Shown here: positions 52,674 through 61,544 of the stretch, in pieces
How positions within the stretch are numbered: position 1 is the first letter of the stretch
How the letters are laid out: each line of letters starts with the position of its first letter
Origin: Lepidostoma basale
Taxonomy: Eukaryota > Arthropoda > Insecta > Trichoptera > Lepidostomatidae
Direction of reading: 5' to 3'
DNA: 64,000 nucleotides
NCBI GenBank assembly: GCA_022606425.2
Contig: JAHDVF020000418.1
Location: 806,001-870,000 of the forward strand
The notes under the pieces: generated by a model
What the model saw: only the letters and a program-made list of their open reading frames with translations
The model's database searches: none
Told to the model about the DNA's origin: nothing
Position numbers and translations under genes: made by a program

Positions 52674-53045
52674 AATGAGATCTCTTAGACGATTTTGTGG
52701 TAAACCTGTATATGATAAAGTTTCAAATGCAAATATAAGAAGTGAATGCGGTGCGAATGAAAGTGTTGTAAACAAAATAATGAAAGGGGCGTTAATATGG
52801 TTTGTACACATGGAAAGAATGATGGTAAAGAGTGTATGTAAACGACGTGAACGGAGTTAGAAAAAGAGGAAGGCAGAGGAAAACGTTGCACGATCAAATT
52901 AATGATATATATAATGTAAGGAGTTGGAGAAATCGACGTGCGTGCATAACACGATGTATGAATGTAGAGGGGAAGTATGTTAGGGCAGAATAATGTGACG
53001 GTCCATTTTTTGCGACTATCCCTCTGGGAATACGGCATAATGGTT
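52674..53045 (+). mobile_element. RTE-1 subfamily B fragment
   Basis: MRSLRRFCGKPVYDKVSNAN, IRSECGANESVVNKIMKGAL, then TLHDQINDI and NRRACITRCMNVEG. 3' hairpin region CCCTCTGGGAATACGGC at about 53018-53035, GTAATGG, TTAG remnant. Confidence 0.75.
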
Positions 53046-53071
53046 AGTTATTTAGACGTTTTTATATTTCG

Positions 53072-53725
53072 GAAGAACATGTAGCCAGAATGGAAAGTAA
53101 CAGACTCGCATATACAGGGTGCGGCAGTATAACTAGCTTTTTTAAAATGCGCGCCATTCAGTCGGTTGATGTCGTAGCGTAGCGCTAGTGGTCTCGTTCG
53201 AGAGGCGAAACTATAAAGTTTTGTCTCGACACAGTTTAGTCGGCATCGTGCGTTGGAACAGTGAGGAGCGTGCATTTGCCGTTGAGGCCTACTTTTCAAA
53301 CGGATGGTCAAGGGGCTGCAGCATAACTTCCTTTTTTCAAAACTTAATAAAACCCATTGTATGAATGTAGGCACATACCAAAAGTTTTGTTTTACTTGGT
53401 TTTTGAAGATGAAATCAGGTAGGTGACGTCCCCATTCTCCATACACCGAGTAAACCGATTTCTGGCGTTCGTCATGACTCTTGCCAGCATATCAGGCGTT
53501 ATCTTGGCAATTTCTTCCTGGATGTTGGTCTTCAAATCTTTTAGGGTCCCTGGACAGTTCACATTGCACCTTGTACCACCACTTACGAAATTCCCTCCGG
53601 ACACCGTCCAGCTGGAAGATCACCTAATAGATGGAGGGACAACTGGTCCTCATCATCCGAGGAGACATGATTTCTGTGTCGCAGATCGTCAGTTTTATTA
53701 TAAGATGAAGAAGTTTAATGAAATT
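53072..53725 (+). mobile_element. RTE-2 3' end split by a DNA element
   Basis: 53078-53114 encodes EHVARMESNRLAYT and 53576-53720 encodes (Y)EIPSGHRPAGRSPNRWRDNW and SSSSEET. The two join exactly when compared with the uninterrupted sister at 60765-60900. Tail AAGATGAAGAAG at 53702-53714. The DNA insertion is 53115-53573. Confidence 0.78.
53115..53573. mobile_element. Rearranged IS630/Tc1-type element nested in RTE-2
   Basis: Flanked by TA (53113-53114; 53574-53575) with CAGGGTGCGGCAGTATAACT at the left end. Plus strand 53238-53317 encodes RWNSEERAFAVEAYFSNG, an N-terminal transposase segment. From 53318 the sequence is inverted: a second terminus-like GCTGCAGCATAACTTCC, then, on the minus strand, a C-terminal segment TLKDLKTNIQEEIAKITPDM, LARVMTNARNRFTRCMENG. 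The DDE core is missing. N- and C-terminal parts therefore lie tail to tail, as expected after internal deletion with inversion. Confidence 0.65.
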
Positions 53726-53739
53726 CCGAGGTATCTGTG

Positions 53740-54010
53740 TTCTCACATACTTGCTCTTACACAAAGCATCGAGTATAGTAACCCGTGACGTCACCACCGT
53801 CTGTAAAGAGTTGGGTACTATTTGTCACGAGAAAAGCTGTTGAAAATCTAACGCACCACTGCGAAAATGTCCCACCCCGATTGTCACACCGAATATCCCT
53901 CAACGCTTGTTCTTGCAACGTGACTTGTAATAAAAATACGTTATGTCGTTATAAGCCCGAATTAAAAAAAAAAAAGTATTTTGAATGAAAGTGACATTGA
54001 AAGGAACATT
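53740..54010. other. Unassigned sequence
   Basis: No recognised feature. Confidence 0.35.
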
Positions 54011-54013
54011 AAC

Positions 54014-54225
54014 CGGGTGGTAGTCTAGGGGATAGAATGCTTGGCTCCTGATCCAGGGAACATGGATTCAAGCCTGGACCCGACCAGATTCCTTTTTCAT
54101 AATAATGAGCTATTTTCTGCTCATATTGAAAATTGTACAAAAAATTCAATTATCATTGATATCCTTGATAATCTTTGGTGTTAGTCTTTTTAAAAATAAA
54201 AATAAAATTAAAAAAAAGATGGATT
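54014..54225 (+). repeat. tRNA-derived SINE-2
   Basis: GTGGTAGTCTAGGGGATAGA (box A), GGATTCAAGCCTGG (box B), CAGATTCCTTTTTCATAATA, GAGCTATTTTCTGCTCATA, GTGTTAGTCTTTTTAAAAAT and an A-rich tail. More complete at the 5' end than the copy at 25592. Confidence 0.8.
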
Positions 54226-54229
54226 TTAA

Positions 54230-54427
54230 CGCAAGGAAAATATATAATATTAATGAAGAAAGAATGGTAAAAAAGTATGTTAACGATGCAAATGGAACTT
54301 GAAATAGAGAAAGACCACCGAAAACGTGACACGATCAAATAAATCAAAGATTGAATGTTGGTCACGTGAAGAGTTGGAGAAAACGACGTGCGTGCATGAC
54401 ACGATGTATGAATGTTGAGGAAGCGAG
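54230..54427 (+). mobile_element. RTE-1 subfamily B, partial leading unit of a tandem array
   Basis: NEERMVKKYVNDANGT, then KTWHDQINQ-like and NVGHVKSWRKRRACMTRCMN, VEEAR. At 54428 it joins GNKANGTLKF, a region that lies upstream in an intact ORF. Confidence 0.8.
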
Positions 54428-54897
54428 AGGCAACAAAGCGAATGGTACACTTAAATTTGTCATCGCAAACAAAAACCTATCCAAAAAATCTAGAATGGCA
54501 GTGCACAATGGTGTTCTTCTACCGACCCTCATGTTTGGAAGCGAAGCATGGAACTGGCAAAAGAAGGGTGAAAGTAGAATGAATGCAGTAGAAATGAGAT
54601 CTCTTAGACGAATGTGTGGATACTCTGTGTATGATAGAGTGTCGAATGAAAATATAGGAAGTGAATGCGGTGCGAATGATGGTGTCATGAACAAAATAAA
54701 GATAGGATCATTAAGATGGTTTGGACATATGGAAAGAATGAATTAAGAATGAATGTTAAAAAAATTATATGTTAATGATGTAAATGGAAAGGGGAAAACG
54801 TGGCACGATCAAATAAATCAAATATTGAATGCCATGTGAGGAGTCAGAGAAATCGACGCGCGTGCATGACACGATGTATGAATGTTGAGGAAGCGAG
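54428..54897 (+). mobile_element. RTE-1 subfamily B tandem unit 1
   Basis: A 470-bp unit: GNKANGTLKFVIANKNLSKK, VLLPTLMFGSEAWNWQKKGE, MRSLRRMCGYSVYDRVS, LRWFGHMERMN, then a short deletion around 54745-54800, NRRACMTRCMNVEEAR. It ends at the same position where the leading unit ends, so the junction NVEEAR-GNKANG occurs twice. Confidence 0.85.
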
Positions 54898-55465
54898 AGG
54901 CAACAAAGCGAATGGTACACTTAAATTTGTCATCGCAAACAAAAACCTATCCAAAAAATCTAGAATGGCAGTGCACAATGGTGTTCTTCTACCGACCCTT
55001 ATGTACGGAAGCGAAGCATGGAACTGGCAAAAGAAGGATGAAAGTACAATAAATGCAGTAGAAATGAGATCTCTTAGACGAATGTGTGTATACACTGTGT
55101 ATTATAGAGTGTCGAATGAAAATATAAGAAGTGAATGCGGTGCGAATGATAGTGTTATGAACAAAATAAAGAAAGGATCATTAAGATGGTTTGGACATAT
55201 GGAAATAATGAATGAAGAAATAATGGTTAAAAAAATATATGTTAACGATGTAAATGGAACCAGAAATAGAGGAAGAGGAAAACGTGGCACGATCAAATAA
55301 ATCAAATATTGAATGTTAGTCACGTGAGGAGTTGGAGAAATCGACGTGCATGCATGACAATGTATGAATGTTCAGGACGCGAGAGATGCATGTCAGGCAT
55401 GAAAAGTGTGGCAGTCCATTCTTTCTGCCTGCCCATTCGAAAGACGGCGTGATGGTTATTTAGTT
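54898..55465 (+). mobile_element. RTE-1 subfamily B tandem unit 2 with 3' end
   Basis: Repeats unit 1 almost exactly for 320 bp (54898-55215), continues through YVNDVNGTRNRGR to a hairpin remnant CCCATTCGAAAGACGG, GCGTGATGG and TTAG at 55455-55465. The open frame is 166 codons (54800-55300). Confidence 0.85.
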
Positions 55466-55467
55466 AG

Positions 55468-55985
55468 TTGTATTTTGAATTTGACGGATCTGTGAAGGAT
55501 AGTGATTGAAGGGTAGTGAATTATTTGTGAAAATTTTGAAAGATATAAAATGAAGTTTTTAATTTCATTAATTTTAAAATGAAACCAATTTATGGGTAAG
55601 GTGGCGGAGGAGAGATAAAAGAGTAATTTAATAATTTTAAAACAGAATATTAAAACAGTAATAAGAAATCGGGTATTATTAATGAAACGAAAAGTTTAAA
55701 AATAATTCCTTTTTGGATATTTAAATTCGCGGAGTTTAATATAAATCTTGAGTTATCCTGCTCCTAGGAGACTGCTAAGAATAATGCTTCTCCGTGATAC
55801 TTTACTTTTATACTGTTGTAAGTCATATCTTCGCTTAAGGCAGCGATAATTCACTTCTGGCTTAATTGGATTTGCGAAATGCGTTTATTTTGAGGTGTTG
55901 AACGGAAATTTCATTCTTGTAGATTACTTTGCTTTCTTTAATTCTTTCCTATAGTACATTAACAGTCACATAAATATACACCGGC
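55468..55985. other. Unassigned sequence
   Basis: No recognised feature. Confidence 0.4.
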
Positions 55986-55989
55986 AAAA

Positions 55990-56795
55990 TGTGGATATGA
56001 TAAGGTTTGCTGACGATATTGCTATGGTTGCTGAAAGTGAAGAAGGACTGCAAGAGGCCTTAACAACTATGCAAAGCATTCTTCAAAATAACTACAACAT
56101 GAAGATAAATAAAGACAAAACAAAGCTGCTGACTGTAGGCCGAACGCAACATCAGATGAGAGTAGTGATGTCAGGAGTTCCACTAAAGAACACCAAGGAG
56201 TTTGTCTACCTCGGGAACAAAATAACATGGGACGGTCGGTCTAAGAGCGAGGTCAACAGCCGTTTATTATAGCCATCGGACTAGGTTTGCATTTAATAAA
56301 ATGTCGAAAATAATATAATCGAATAATGTATACCTAAAACTGAGAATACTCCTCATCAAGACCTACGTATGGAGTATCTTAATGTACGGCTGCGAGACTT
56401 GGTGCCTATCCGAAAGAGATAAACGGAGACAAGAGGCTTTTGAGATGTGGTCCTATAGAAGGCTATTAAGAATTTCCTGTAGAGACCACATCACAAATGA
56501 AGTTTCTCTAAAGAATCGAAGGAGGCACCTGCTCAGGACCTTGTCCGAAAGGCGTGCAAGATGGATCGGCCATGTAATACGACAAGAAGGCCTCTTGCAT
56601 GCCATAATGGAGGGTATGACCGAGGGGACAAACTCTAGTGGACGCCCACGCCGAGAGTACCTGGAGGACCTGTCGGTGGACGTGCGCTGCTCATCATATG
56701 CAGATTTCAAAAGAGCCGCACAAGACAGGAAAGAATGGAAGAGAAGACTAGAGGAAATTGCTGCAAACTAAACCCAGGATTGAACTTTTTAAGAA
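55990..56795 (+). pseudogene. RTE-6 LINE, RT palm to C-terminus
   Basis: First frame: MIRFADDIAMVAESEEGLQE (FADD catalytic motif of the RT), KTKLLTVGR and TKEFVYLGNKITWDGRSKSE. A frameshift at about 56270 follows. Second frame (56382-56771): MYGCETWCLSERDKRRQEAF, EMWSYRRLLRISCRDHITNE, RRARWIGHVIRQEGLLHAIM, SGRPRREYLEDLSVDV, AAQDRKEWKRRLEEIAAN. It ends with stop TAA and AAGAAGAAG tail at 56788-56800. Most complete RTE ORF region in the window, but without the endonuclease and fingers. Confidence 0.85.
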
Positions 56796-56949
56796 GAAGT
56801 ACATTATATTTTGTTGTTCGCAGCAAATATAATTATTTTTAATGGTTCTTGGGATGCCACTTGGGCCTTTAATGTGATAGTTTCCCAATGCTTTCCATAT
56901 TTTTGAAAACAACAGGTTATTTGAAATTAATTTATATATACAATGTTTA

Positions 56950-57025
56950 AGCTATTGATTCTTCTGACATTTGATAGGTAGCTAGTCTATCGTCATTTAA
57001 ATTGTTCGCGTGAATTAACCAGACC
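56950..57025 (-). repeat. tRNA-derived SINE-1, 3' part
   Basis: The minus strand has CTTTGGTCTGGTTAATTCAC, AAATGACGATAGACTAGCTA and CCTATCAAATGTCAGAAGAA. The tRNA head is missing. Confidence 0.6.
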
Positions 57026-57107
57026 AAAGTTAGCAAAATAAAACAAACCAATAAACCAAAATAATCAAAAAGATAATTCGTACAAAATTTATATGTTGTT
57101 ATTATGA

Positions 57108-57200
57108 TATATGAATGTTGAGGAAGCGATAGAAGTATGTCAGGAAAGAACATTAATACCCCTTCGGAGAGACGGAATGGCTAGTTATTTTAGTTATTGA
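57108..57200 (+). mobile_element. RTE-1 subfamily B 3' tip
   Basis: MNVEEAIEVCQERTL, then TACCCCTTCGGAGAGACGG, AATGGCTAGTTATTTTAG. Only 90 bp. Confidence 0.7.
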
Positions 57201-57224
57201 GAATAAACATTAACTAATTTTTTT

Positions 57225-57340
57225 TTGATAAACTTAAGACAACACTGTGGAATTTCTTAATCTCCATTATTTTTTAATTGAAACATTATTTTTTCTTCTT
57301 TTGAAGTGGAAAAACAGTAACAATAACAGTTTTATTTTAT
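57225..57340 (+). repeat. Family 2 element fragment
   Basis: ATAAACTTAAGACAACACTG, GTGGAATTTCTTAATC and GTGGAAAAACAGTAACAA correspond to the outer modules of family 2 elements at 42884 and 46335. No core motif. Confidence 0.5.
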
Positions 57341-57344
57341 TTGC

Positions 57345-58075
57345 ATGAATTACTCTAGAATATAATAAAGCTTCTCGAAAACATACGTTTTCATTCGTAT
57401 GAATGATTTAATTAATTAATAATAATAATAGCTGTTGCTCAGTACACACACACACACAAAAATTTTTTGAACCTGTATGTTTTCATACGAATCATAACAA
57501 GGATAAACTTGCTGTCTGTAGTTTGATTTACACGTATAAACATTAAATTTATGTTATGTATTTAATACAATGTTGGGTTTCTGTTTAAATTATTTAGGTA
57601 TTGGATACTCACACGGCTCTATTCTCTCCTCATTACAATTTCAGAATTGTTTCAGAATAAACTTGCGATGTGTTTTGTTGTTAGTTTCAGAAATCGGAAA
57701 TATTTCATTAGTGTCACTAATAAAAGGGCAAACGTGACAGTTTCAGTAGGGGGGAGGGGGAGGTACTCTCCCAACAACCTTGCACCCCTTCGCCCATCTA
57801 CATTCCCTCTTCGGAGGGCAGTCACCCCTTAAAACACAGCCAACTTTAGGATGGGGGGAATTCAATTTTGGGTCATCCGATCTTCAATTAGGAATCTCTT
57901 TCTGTTTAGCCACTTCATCTTCATAACGCTATCTGATTTAACGAGATTAATCGTGTCATATTTTAACTTCATGGGGTTAAATATGGAAAAAATTGAACCT
58001 ATGGTTATAATTATTTATCATTATTATATTATTATTATATTGTTTCATCGCTTTTCACATCATTAAAACACGAGC
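57345..58075. other. Unassigned sequence
   Basis: A G-run and C-rich patch at 57745-57835 is unlike the surroundings but has no coding signature. Confidence 0.4.
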
Positions 58076-58084
58076 CTTATCGAT

Positions 58085-58242
58085 TTAAAGGGTAAAGCTA
58101 ACATATTAATTCTCGCGACACGTGATAAGTAGCTAATCTATCGCCATTTTATTGCCACGTGAATTCTTCACCAGAACGACGATAGTGTGACAATCACAAT
58201 GCCATCGCCGAGAATCGAACCCGGGACCTTCGGGGTGACAAT
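58085..58242 (-). repeat. tRNA-derived SINE-1
   Basis: Minus strand: CCCGAAGGTCCCGGGTTCGA, TTCTCGGCGATGGCATTGTG, ATTGTCACACTATCG, GGTGAAGAATTCACGTGGCA, CGATAGATTAGCTACTTATC. The box A end is missing. Confidence 0.75.
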
Positions 58243-58530
58243 GTGAATAGAATTATGACAGTGGTTTTTGCTGTTTTGCTTTGTTGCTCTTGTCGTAAGG
58301 ATATTCAATTGGCTATAATTGCATCCAAAGAGGTCTCTTTGCCACCTCATTTAAAAGACAAATCGCTTTCAATACATGAGATCCTCGAAGGGCTTTTGTG
58401 CGGCAATTTGGGGCATAAAATAATATGTTGTCCCTTGCTCTGCTGTAGCTGTGGGAAAAGTATAGATTTTGTTATGACCCGGTTTGTTGAAAACAAACAC
58501 GAAATTCAAATGTCATTTGCCATTTTTTAA
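58243..58530 (+). other. 95-codon open frame of unknown nature
   Basis: MNRIMTVVFAVLLCCSCRKD could look like a signal peptide, followed by a Cys-rich stretch. It overlaps the edge of a SINE, has no recognisable domain and no second copy in the window. More likely chance than a gene. Confidence 0.15.
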
Positions 58531-58825
58531 AAGCAGAATACAAAACGGTTTTTAATATCGTTTATATTCAAATACGTTTCGAAGGGCAACGTATTTTTTT
58601 CTAATGTCGACCGCGAATGTGCTTCGGATTATCCGGTGAACATAAATAATTAATGACGTACAATTTTGATGTGAAATATGATTCCGTTTTCGAAGATTTC
58701 TCACATCAAAGGGTTGTTTTTGGTATAATTGCCAAGCGAGCGAGCCTTTTGGTGAAAATATTCATTTTATCTTATTAGCTTCAAAAACCAACCAATGAGG
58801 TATAATAAAAGTATTTAGTTCGCTT

Positions 58826-59430
58826 AGTATTTTAGTCACCAAATGTTCACGATCGCCGTTTCCCAATATGTGTTACGCGAAATTCTAAAAAGTATAGCGG
58901 GAGGGTCTAGAATGATTTTTAAATTAAATATTTACGTTAACGGTGTGAATGGAGTACGGAGTCGTGGGAGACCGAGGAAAATTTGGCATGACCAGATTAA
59001 TCAATCAATAAAGGTCGGCCATGTTAGAAGTCAGAAGAATTGACGTGCATGTATGACTCGCTGTATAAATGTGGAACAAGATAGTGACGTGTGTCAGGAT
59101 CGGGTTGTGTGGAGGTCGTTTCTATGATTTTATATTTAATGTTTACGTTAACGGTGCGAATGGAGCACAGAGTCGTGGGAGACCGAGGAAAATTTGGCAT
59201 GACCAGATAAATCAATTAATAAAGGTCGGCCATGTTAGAAGTCAGAAGAATTGACGTGCGTGTATGACTAGCTGTATGAATGTGGAGCAAGTTAGGGACG
59301 TGTGTCAGGATCGAGTTGTGTGGTGGTCCATTCTCTCTGCCTACCCCTCCGGGGAAACGTCGTGATGGTTTCTTTATTTGTTTTAATTTTGAAGCGCTGT
59401 AATTACACGTAGTACATTTATTTTATTTTT
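58826..59430 (+). repeat. Duplicated block, copy 1, with RTE-1 subfamily A 3' ends in tandem
   Basis: Starts with a non-LINE segment (ACCAAATGTTCACGATCGCC, TTACGCGAAATTCTAAAAAG), then an RTE-1 subfamily A end (58920-59125) and the same end again (59130-59370). The 211-bp direct duplication carries VNGVRSRGRPRKIWHDQINQ in both. 3' hairpin CCCCTCCGGGGAAACG at about 59343-59358, GTGATGG, TTTC/TTTG tail, and an AATTACACGTAGTACATTTA flank. Confidence 0.8.
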
Positions 59431-59439
59431 ATTTGCTGA

Positions 59440-59705
59440 GCAACATCAAAGTCCGTAAGGTGTCCTACTTGGGCCATGTTTGAGAGGCGAAAAGTACGCA
59501 CTATTACATCTGATCTTGGAGGGTAAGATTGAGGATCGACGAGGTGTTGGGAGAAGGCGGGTTTCCTGGCTGAGGAACATCCGAGAGTGGACGGGGCTGA
59601 GGACCGTGGGGGAGCTGTTCCGAGCTGCCCAAGACGGGGAGGCCTACTCAAGGGTGATAGTCAACGTTGGGGAGACCTGACAGGACACGGAAAGAATAAG
59701 AAGTA
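59440..59705 (+). mobile_element. RTE-4 LINE 3' end
   Basis: VSYLGHV-like start, then RGEKYALLHLILEGKIEDRR, GVGRRRVSWLRNIREWTGLR, FRAAQDGEAYSRVIVNVGET, ACACGGAAAGAATAAGAAG tail. Matches the RTE-4 copy at 21750-22275 and supplies the missing C-terminus. Confidence 0.75.
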
Positions 59706-60090
59706 TTTTATTCACCAAATGTTCACGATCGCCGTTTCCCAAACTGTGTTACGCGAAATTCTAAAAAGTACAGCGGGAGGATCTAGAATGATTTTATATT
59801 TAATGTTTACGTTAACGGTGTAAATGGAGTATGGAGTCGTGAGAGACTGAAGAAAATTCGGCATGACCAGATTAATCAATTATTAAAGGTCGGGTATGTT
59901 AGAAGTCGGAAGAATTGACGTGCGTGTATGACTCGCTGTATGAATGTGGAGCAAGCCAGTGACGAGTGTCAGGATCGAGTTGTGTGGTGGTCCATTCTCT
60001 CTGCCTACCCCTCGTTTATTCGTTTTAATTTTCTTTATTCGTTTTAATTTTGAAGCGCTGTAATTACACGTAGTACATTTATTTTATGAG
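59706..60090 (+). repeat. Duplicated block, copy 2
   Basis: Repeats copy 1 from ACCAAATGTTCACGATCGCC through one RTE-1 end (59800-60012) to the AATTACACGTAGTACATTTA flank (60060-60080), but with a single RTE-1 unit and a shorter hairpin. Offset about 872 bp. Confidence 0.8.
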
Positions 60091-60091
60091 A

Positions 60092-60275
60092 TTGTCACGA
60101 CAGCTGTTTTGCCAACAGTTTGCATCATCAGATGTTACAATGGATCAACATAGGTTGACGGAACAGCCGTCGCGTAAAATAATATACAATTGTGAAAGAT
60201 AAAACCAAGTTTTTTAATTTAACAGTTTATAATGTTAAAGTATCATAGTGTTTCGGCCAAAACAATGGACTATTT
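60092..60275. repeat. Inverted-repeat element, hammerhead-like family 1, decayed
   Basis: The left arm (minus) has GTTGGCAAAACAGCTGTCG and TGATGATGC. The right arm has ATCAACATAGGTTGACGGAA, CAGCCGTCGCG, followed by TAAAATAATATACAATTGTG and the outer module AAAGTATCATAGTGTTTCGG, CCAAAACAATGGACT (ends 60269). Confidence 0.6.
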
Positions 60276-60284
60276 ATTTACAGT

Positions 60285-60955
60285 ATACATTATGGCTATA
60301 ACAGTCAACAAAACAAAAAATCTCACTATATCTAGGCAACCTACAAGATGTAAGCTGACTGTTGATGATATACCTGTGGAGCAAGTAATGAGTTTCAGAT
60401 ATTTGGGAGTAGAGATCTGCAGCCAAAATGACCTTTATACCGAAGTACGTGAACAAGTCTGTAAAGCCTCTGCCGTGTCAGGATGCCTGAAGAATCTGGT
60501 CTGGAAGAACAAGCACATGCGTATCGACAGCAAGATCAGAATTTATAAAACATGCGTGCGACCTATCATGACGTACGCTGTAGAGACGCGGGCTGACACT
60601 GTGCGAACCAAGGGACTACTAAGAACATCGGAGATGAAGGTCCTAAGATCAATTACTGGAAAAACCCTCCGAGATCGTGTCCGCAACGTAGACATAAGAA
60701 AAACCTGCGAAATAGAGGATATCGTTCAGTGGAGTAGATCCAGAAGAAGATACTGGAGGGACCATGTAGCCCGAATGGATGGTGACAGACTTGCATATAC
60801 AGCCGCTTATGAAATCCCCTCCGGACACCGCCCACCTGGAAGACTACCTAAGAGGTGGAGGGACAGCTGGATCTCATCATCCGACGAGATATGTTTTCTG
60901 TTTCGCAGATCGTCAGATCTATTAAAAGAAGAAGAAGAAGATTATTATTTTGGCT
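60285..60955 (+). pseudogene. RTE-2 LINE C-terminal region, open frame
   Basis: ITVNKTKNLTISRQPTRCKL, VMSFRYLGVEICSQNDL, GCLKNLVWKNKHMRIDSKIR, YKTCVRPIMTYAVETRADTV, LLRTSEMKVLRSITGKTLRD, RSRRRYWRDHVARMDGDRLA, GRLPKRWRDSWISSSDE, then (GAA)n at 60921-60940. The RTE ORF after the RT palm is continuous for about 215 codons, the best RTE-2 copy. The palm, fingers and endonuclease are missing. Non-LINE codons precede 60285, from the inverted-repeat element. Confidence 0.85.
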
Positions 60956-60989
60956 TTAAATTTTCACAACAGGTATTTCACATCGCTAT

Positions 60990-61115
60990 ATTTGTTGTCA
61001 CGTAAATTTTACCAGACTAAAGACATCTTTTCTTTCATACGAGTACTTTCATCGCCGGGAATCAAACCCGGGACTAAGTGTTGCCACTCTACCACGAAGG
61101 TCGTTAATCAGTTAG
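60990..61115 (-). repeat. tRNA-derived SINE-1
   Basis: Minus strand: GACCTTCGTGGTAGAGTGGC (box A), CCCGGGTTTGATTCCCGGCG (box B), GTCTTTAGTCTGGTAAAATT, TACGTGACAACAA. An extra TACGAGTA motif sits at 61037. Confidence 0.78.
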
Positions 61116-61379
61116 TAATGTTAAACTTTCATAAATTATAAATAATTAAGTCAGGTGACCGCTTGTTTTTGTACACTAAATTATTATTTATAGAGCTTCT
61201 TTTTCTTCTTTACGAAGTTTTTGAGATCTGTTTGACAGTATATTCAATTTGGTTATATGACGATGACGTCAAGTTTTCTGTCCTCTCTTTGGTCGTCATC
61301 ATGGTGGTCCACGGCCCTCTGGACTCCCGTAGAATTTTGAAAATTTTAGAATCTCCTTGGGTCTATCCTCTCGATATAT

Positions 61380-61540
61380 TCCTTTCAGAAACGTCTTATC
61401 TCAATATGCGCTTCTTGTAGAATACCATATACAATTAATTATTTCACATGTATTCAATAAACCTTACCTTTGTAATGCCTTAAACCTTAATTTTGTAATG
61501 TCTATTGATGAAATAAACTGATTTGATTTGATTTGAATAT
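61380..61540 (+). mobile_element. Jockey-type LINE 3' UTR and tail
   Basis: CACATGTATTCAATAAACC, TTAATTTTGTAATGTCTATT, then AAACTGATTTGATTTGATTT at 61514-61535. Same 3' end as 23428-23690; coding part absent. Confidence 0.65.
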
Positions 61541-61544
61541 GTCA

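Noticed and set aside
58243..58530. Small secreted Cys-rich protein
   Set aside because: Overlaps a SINE edge, no domain, no supporting context or splice signals. Kept only as a low-confidence open frame.
20546..61115. tRNA genes with box A and box B
   Set aside because: Heads look tRNA-like, but the sequences continue into a shared non-tRNA body, acceptor stems do not close, and many diverged copies exist. They are SINEs.
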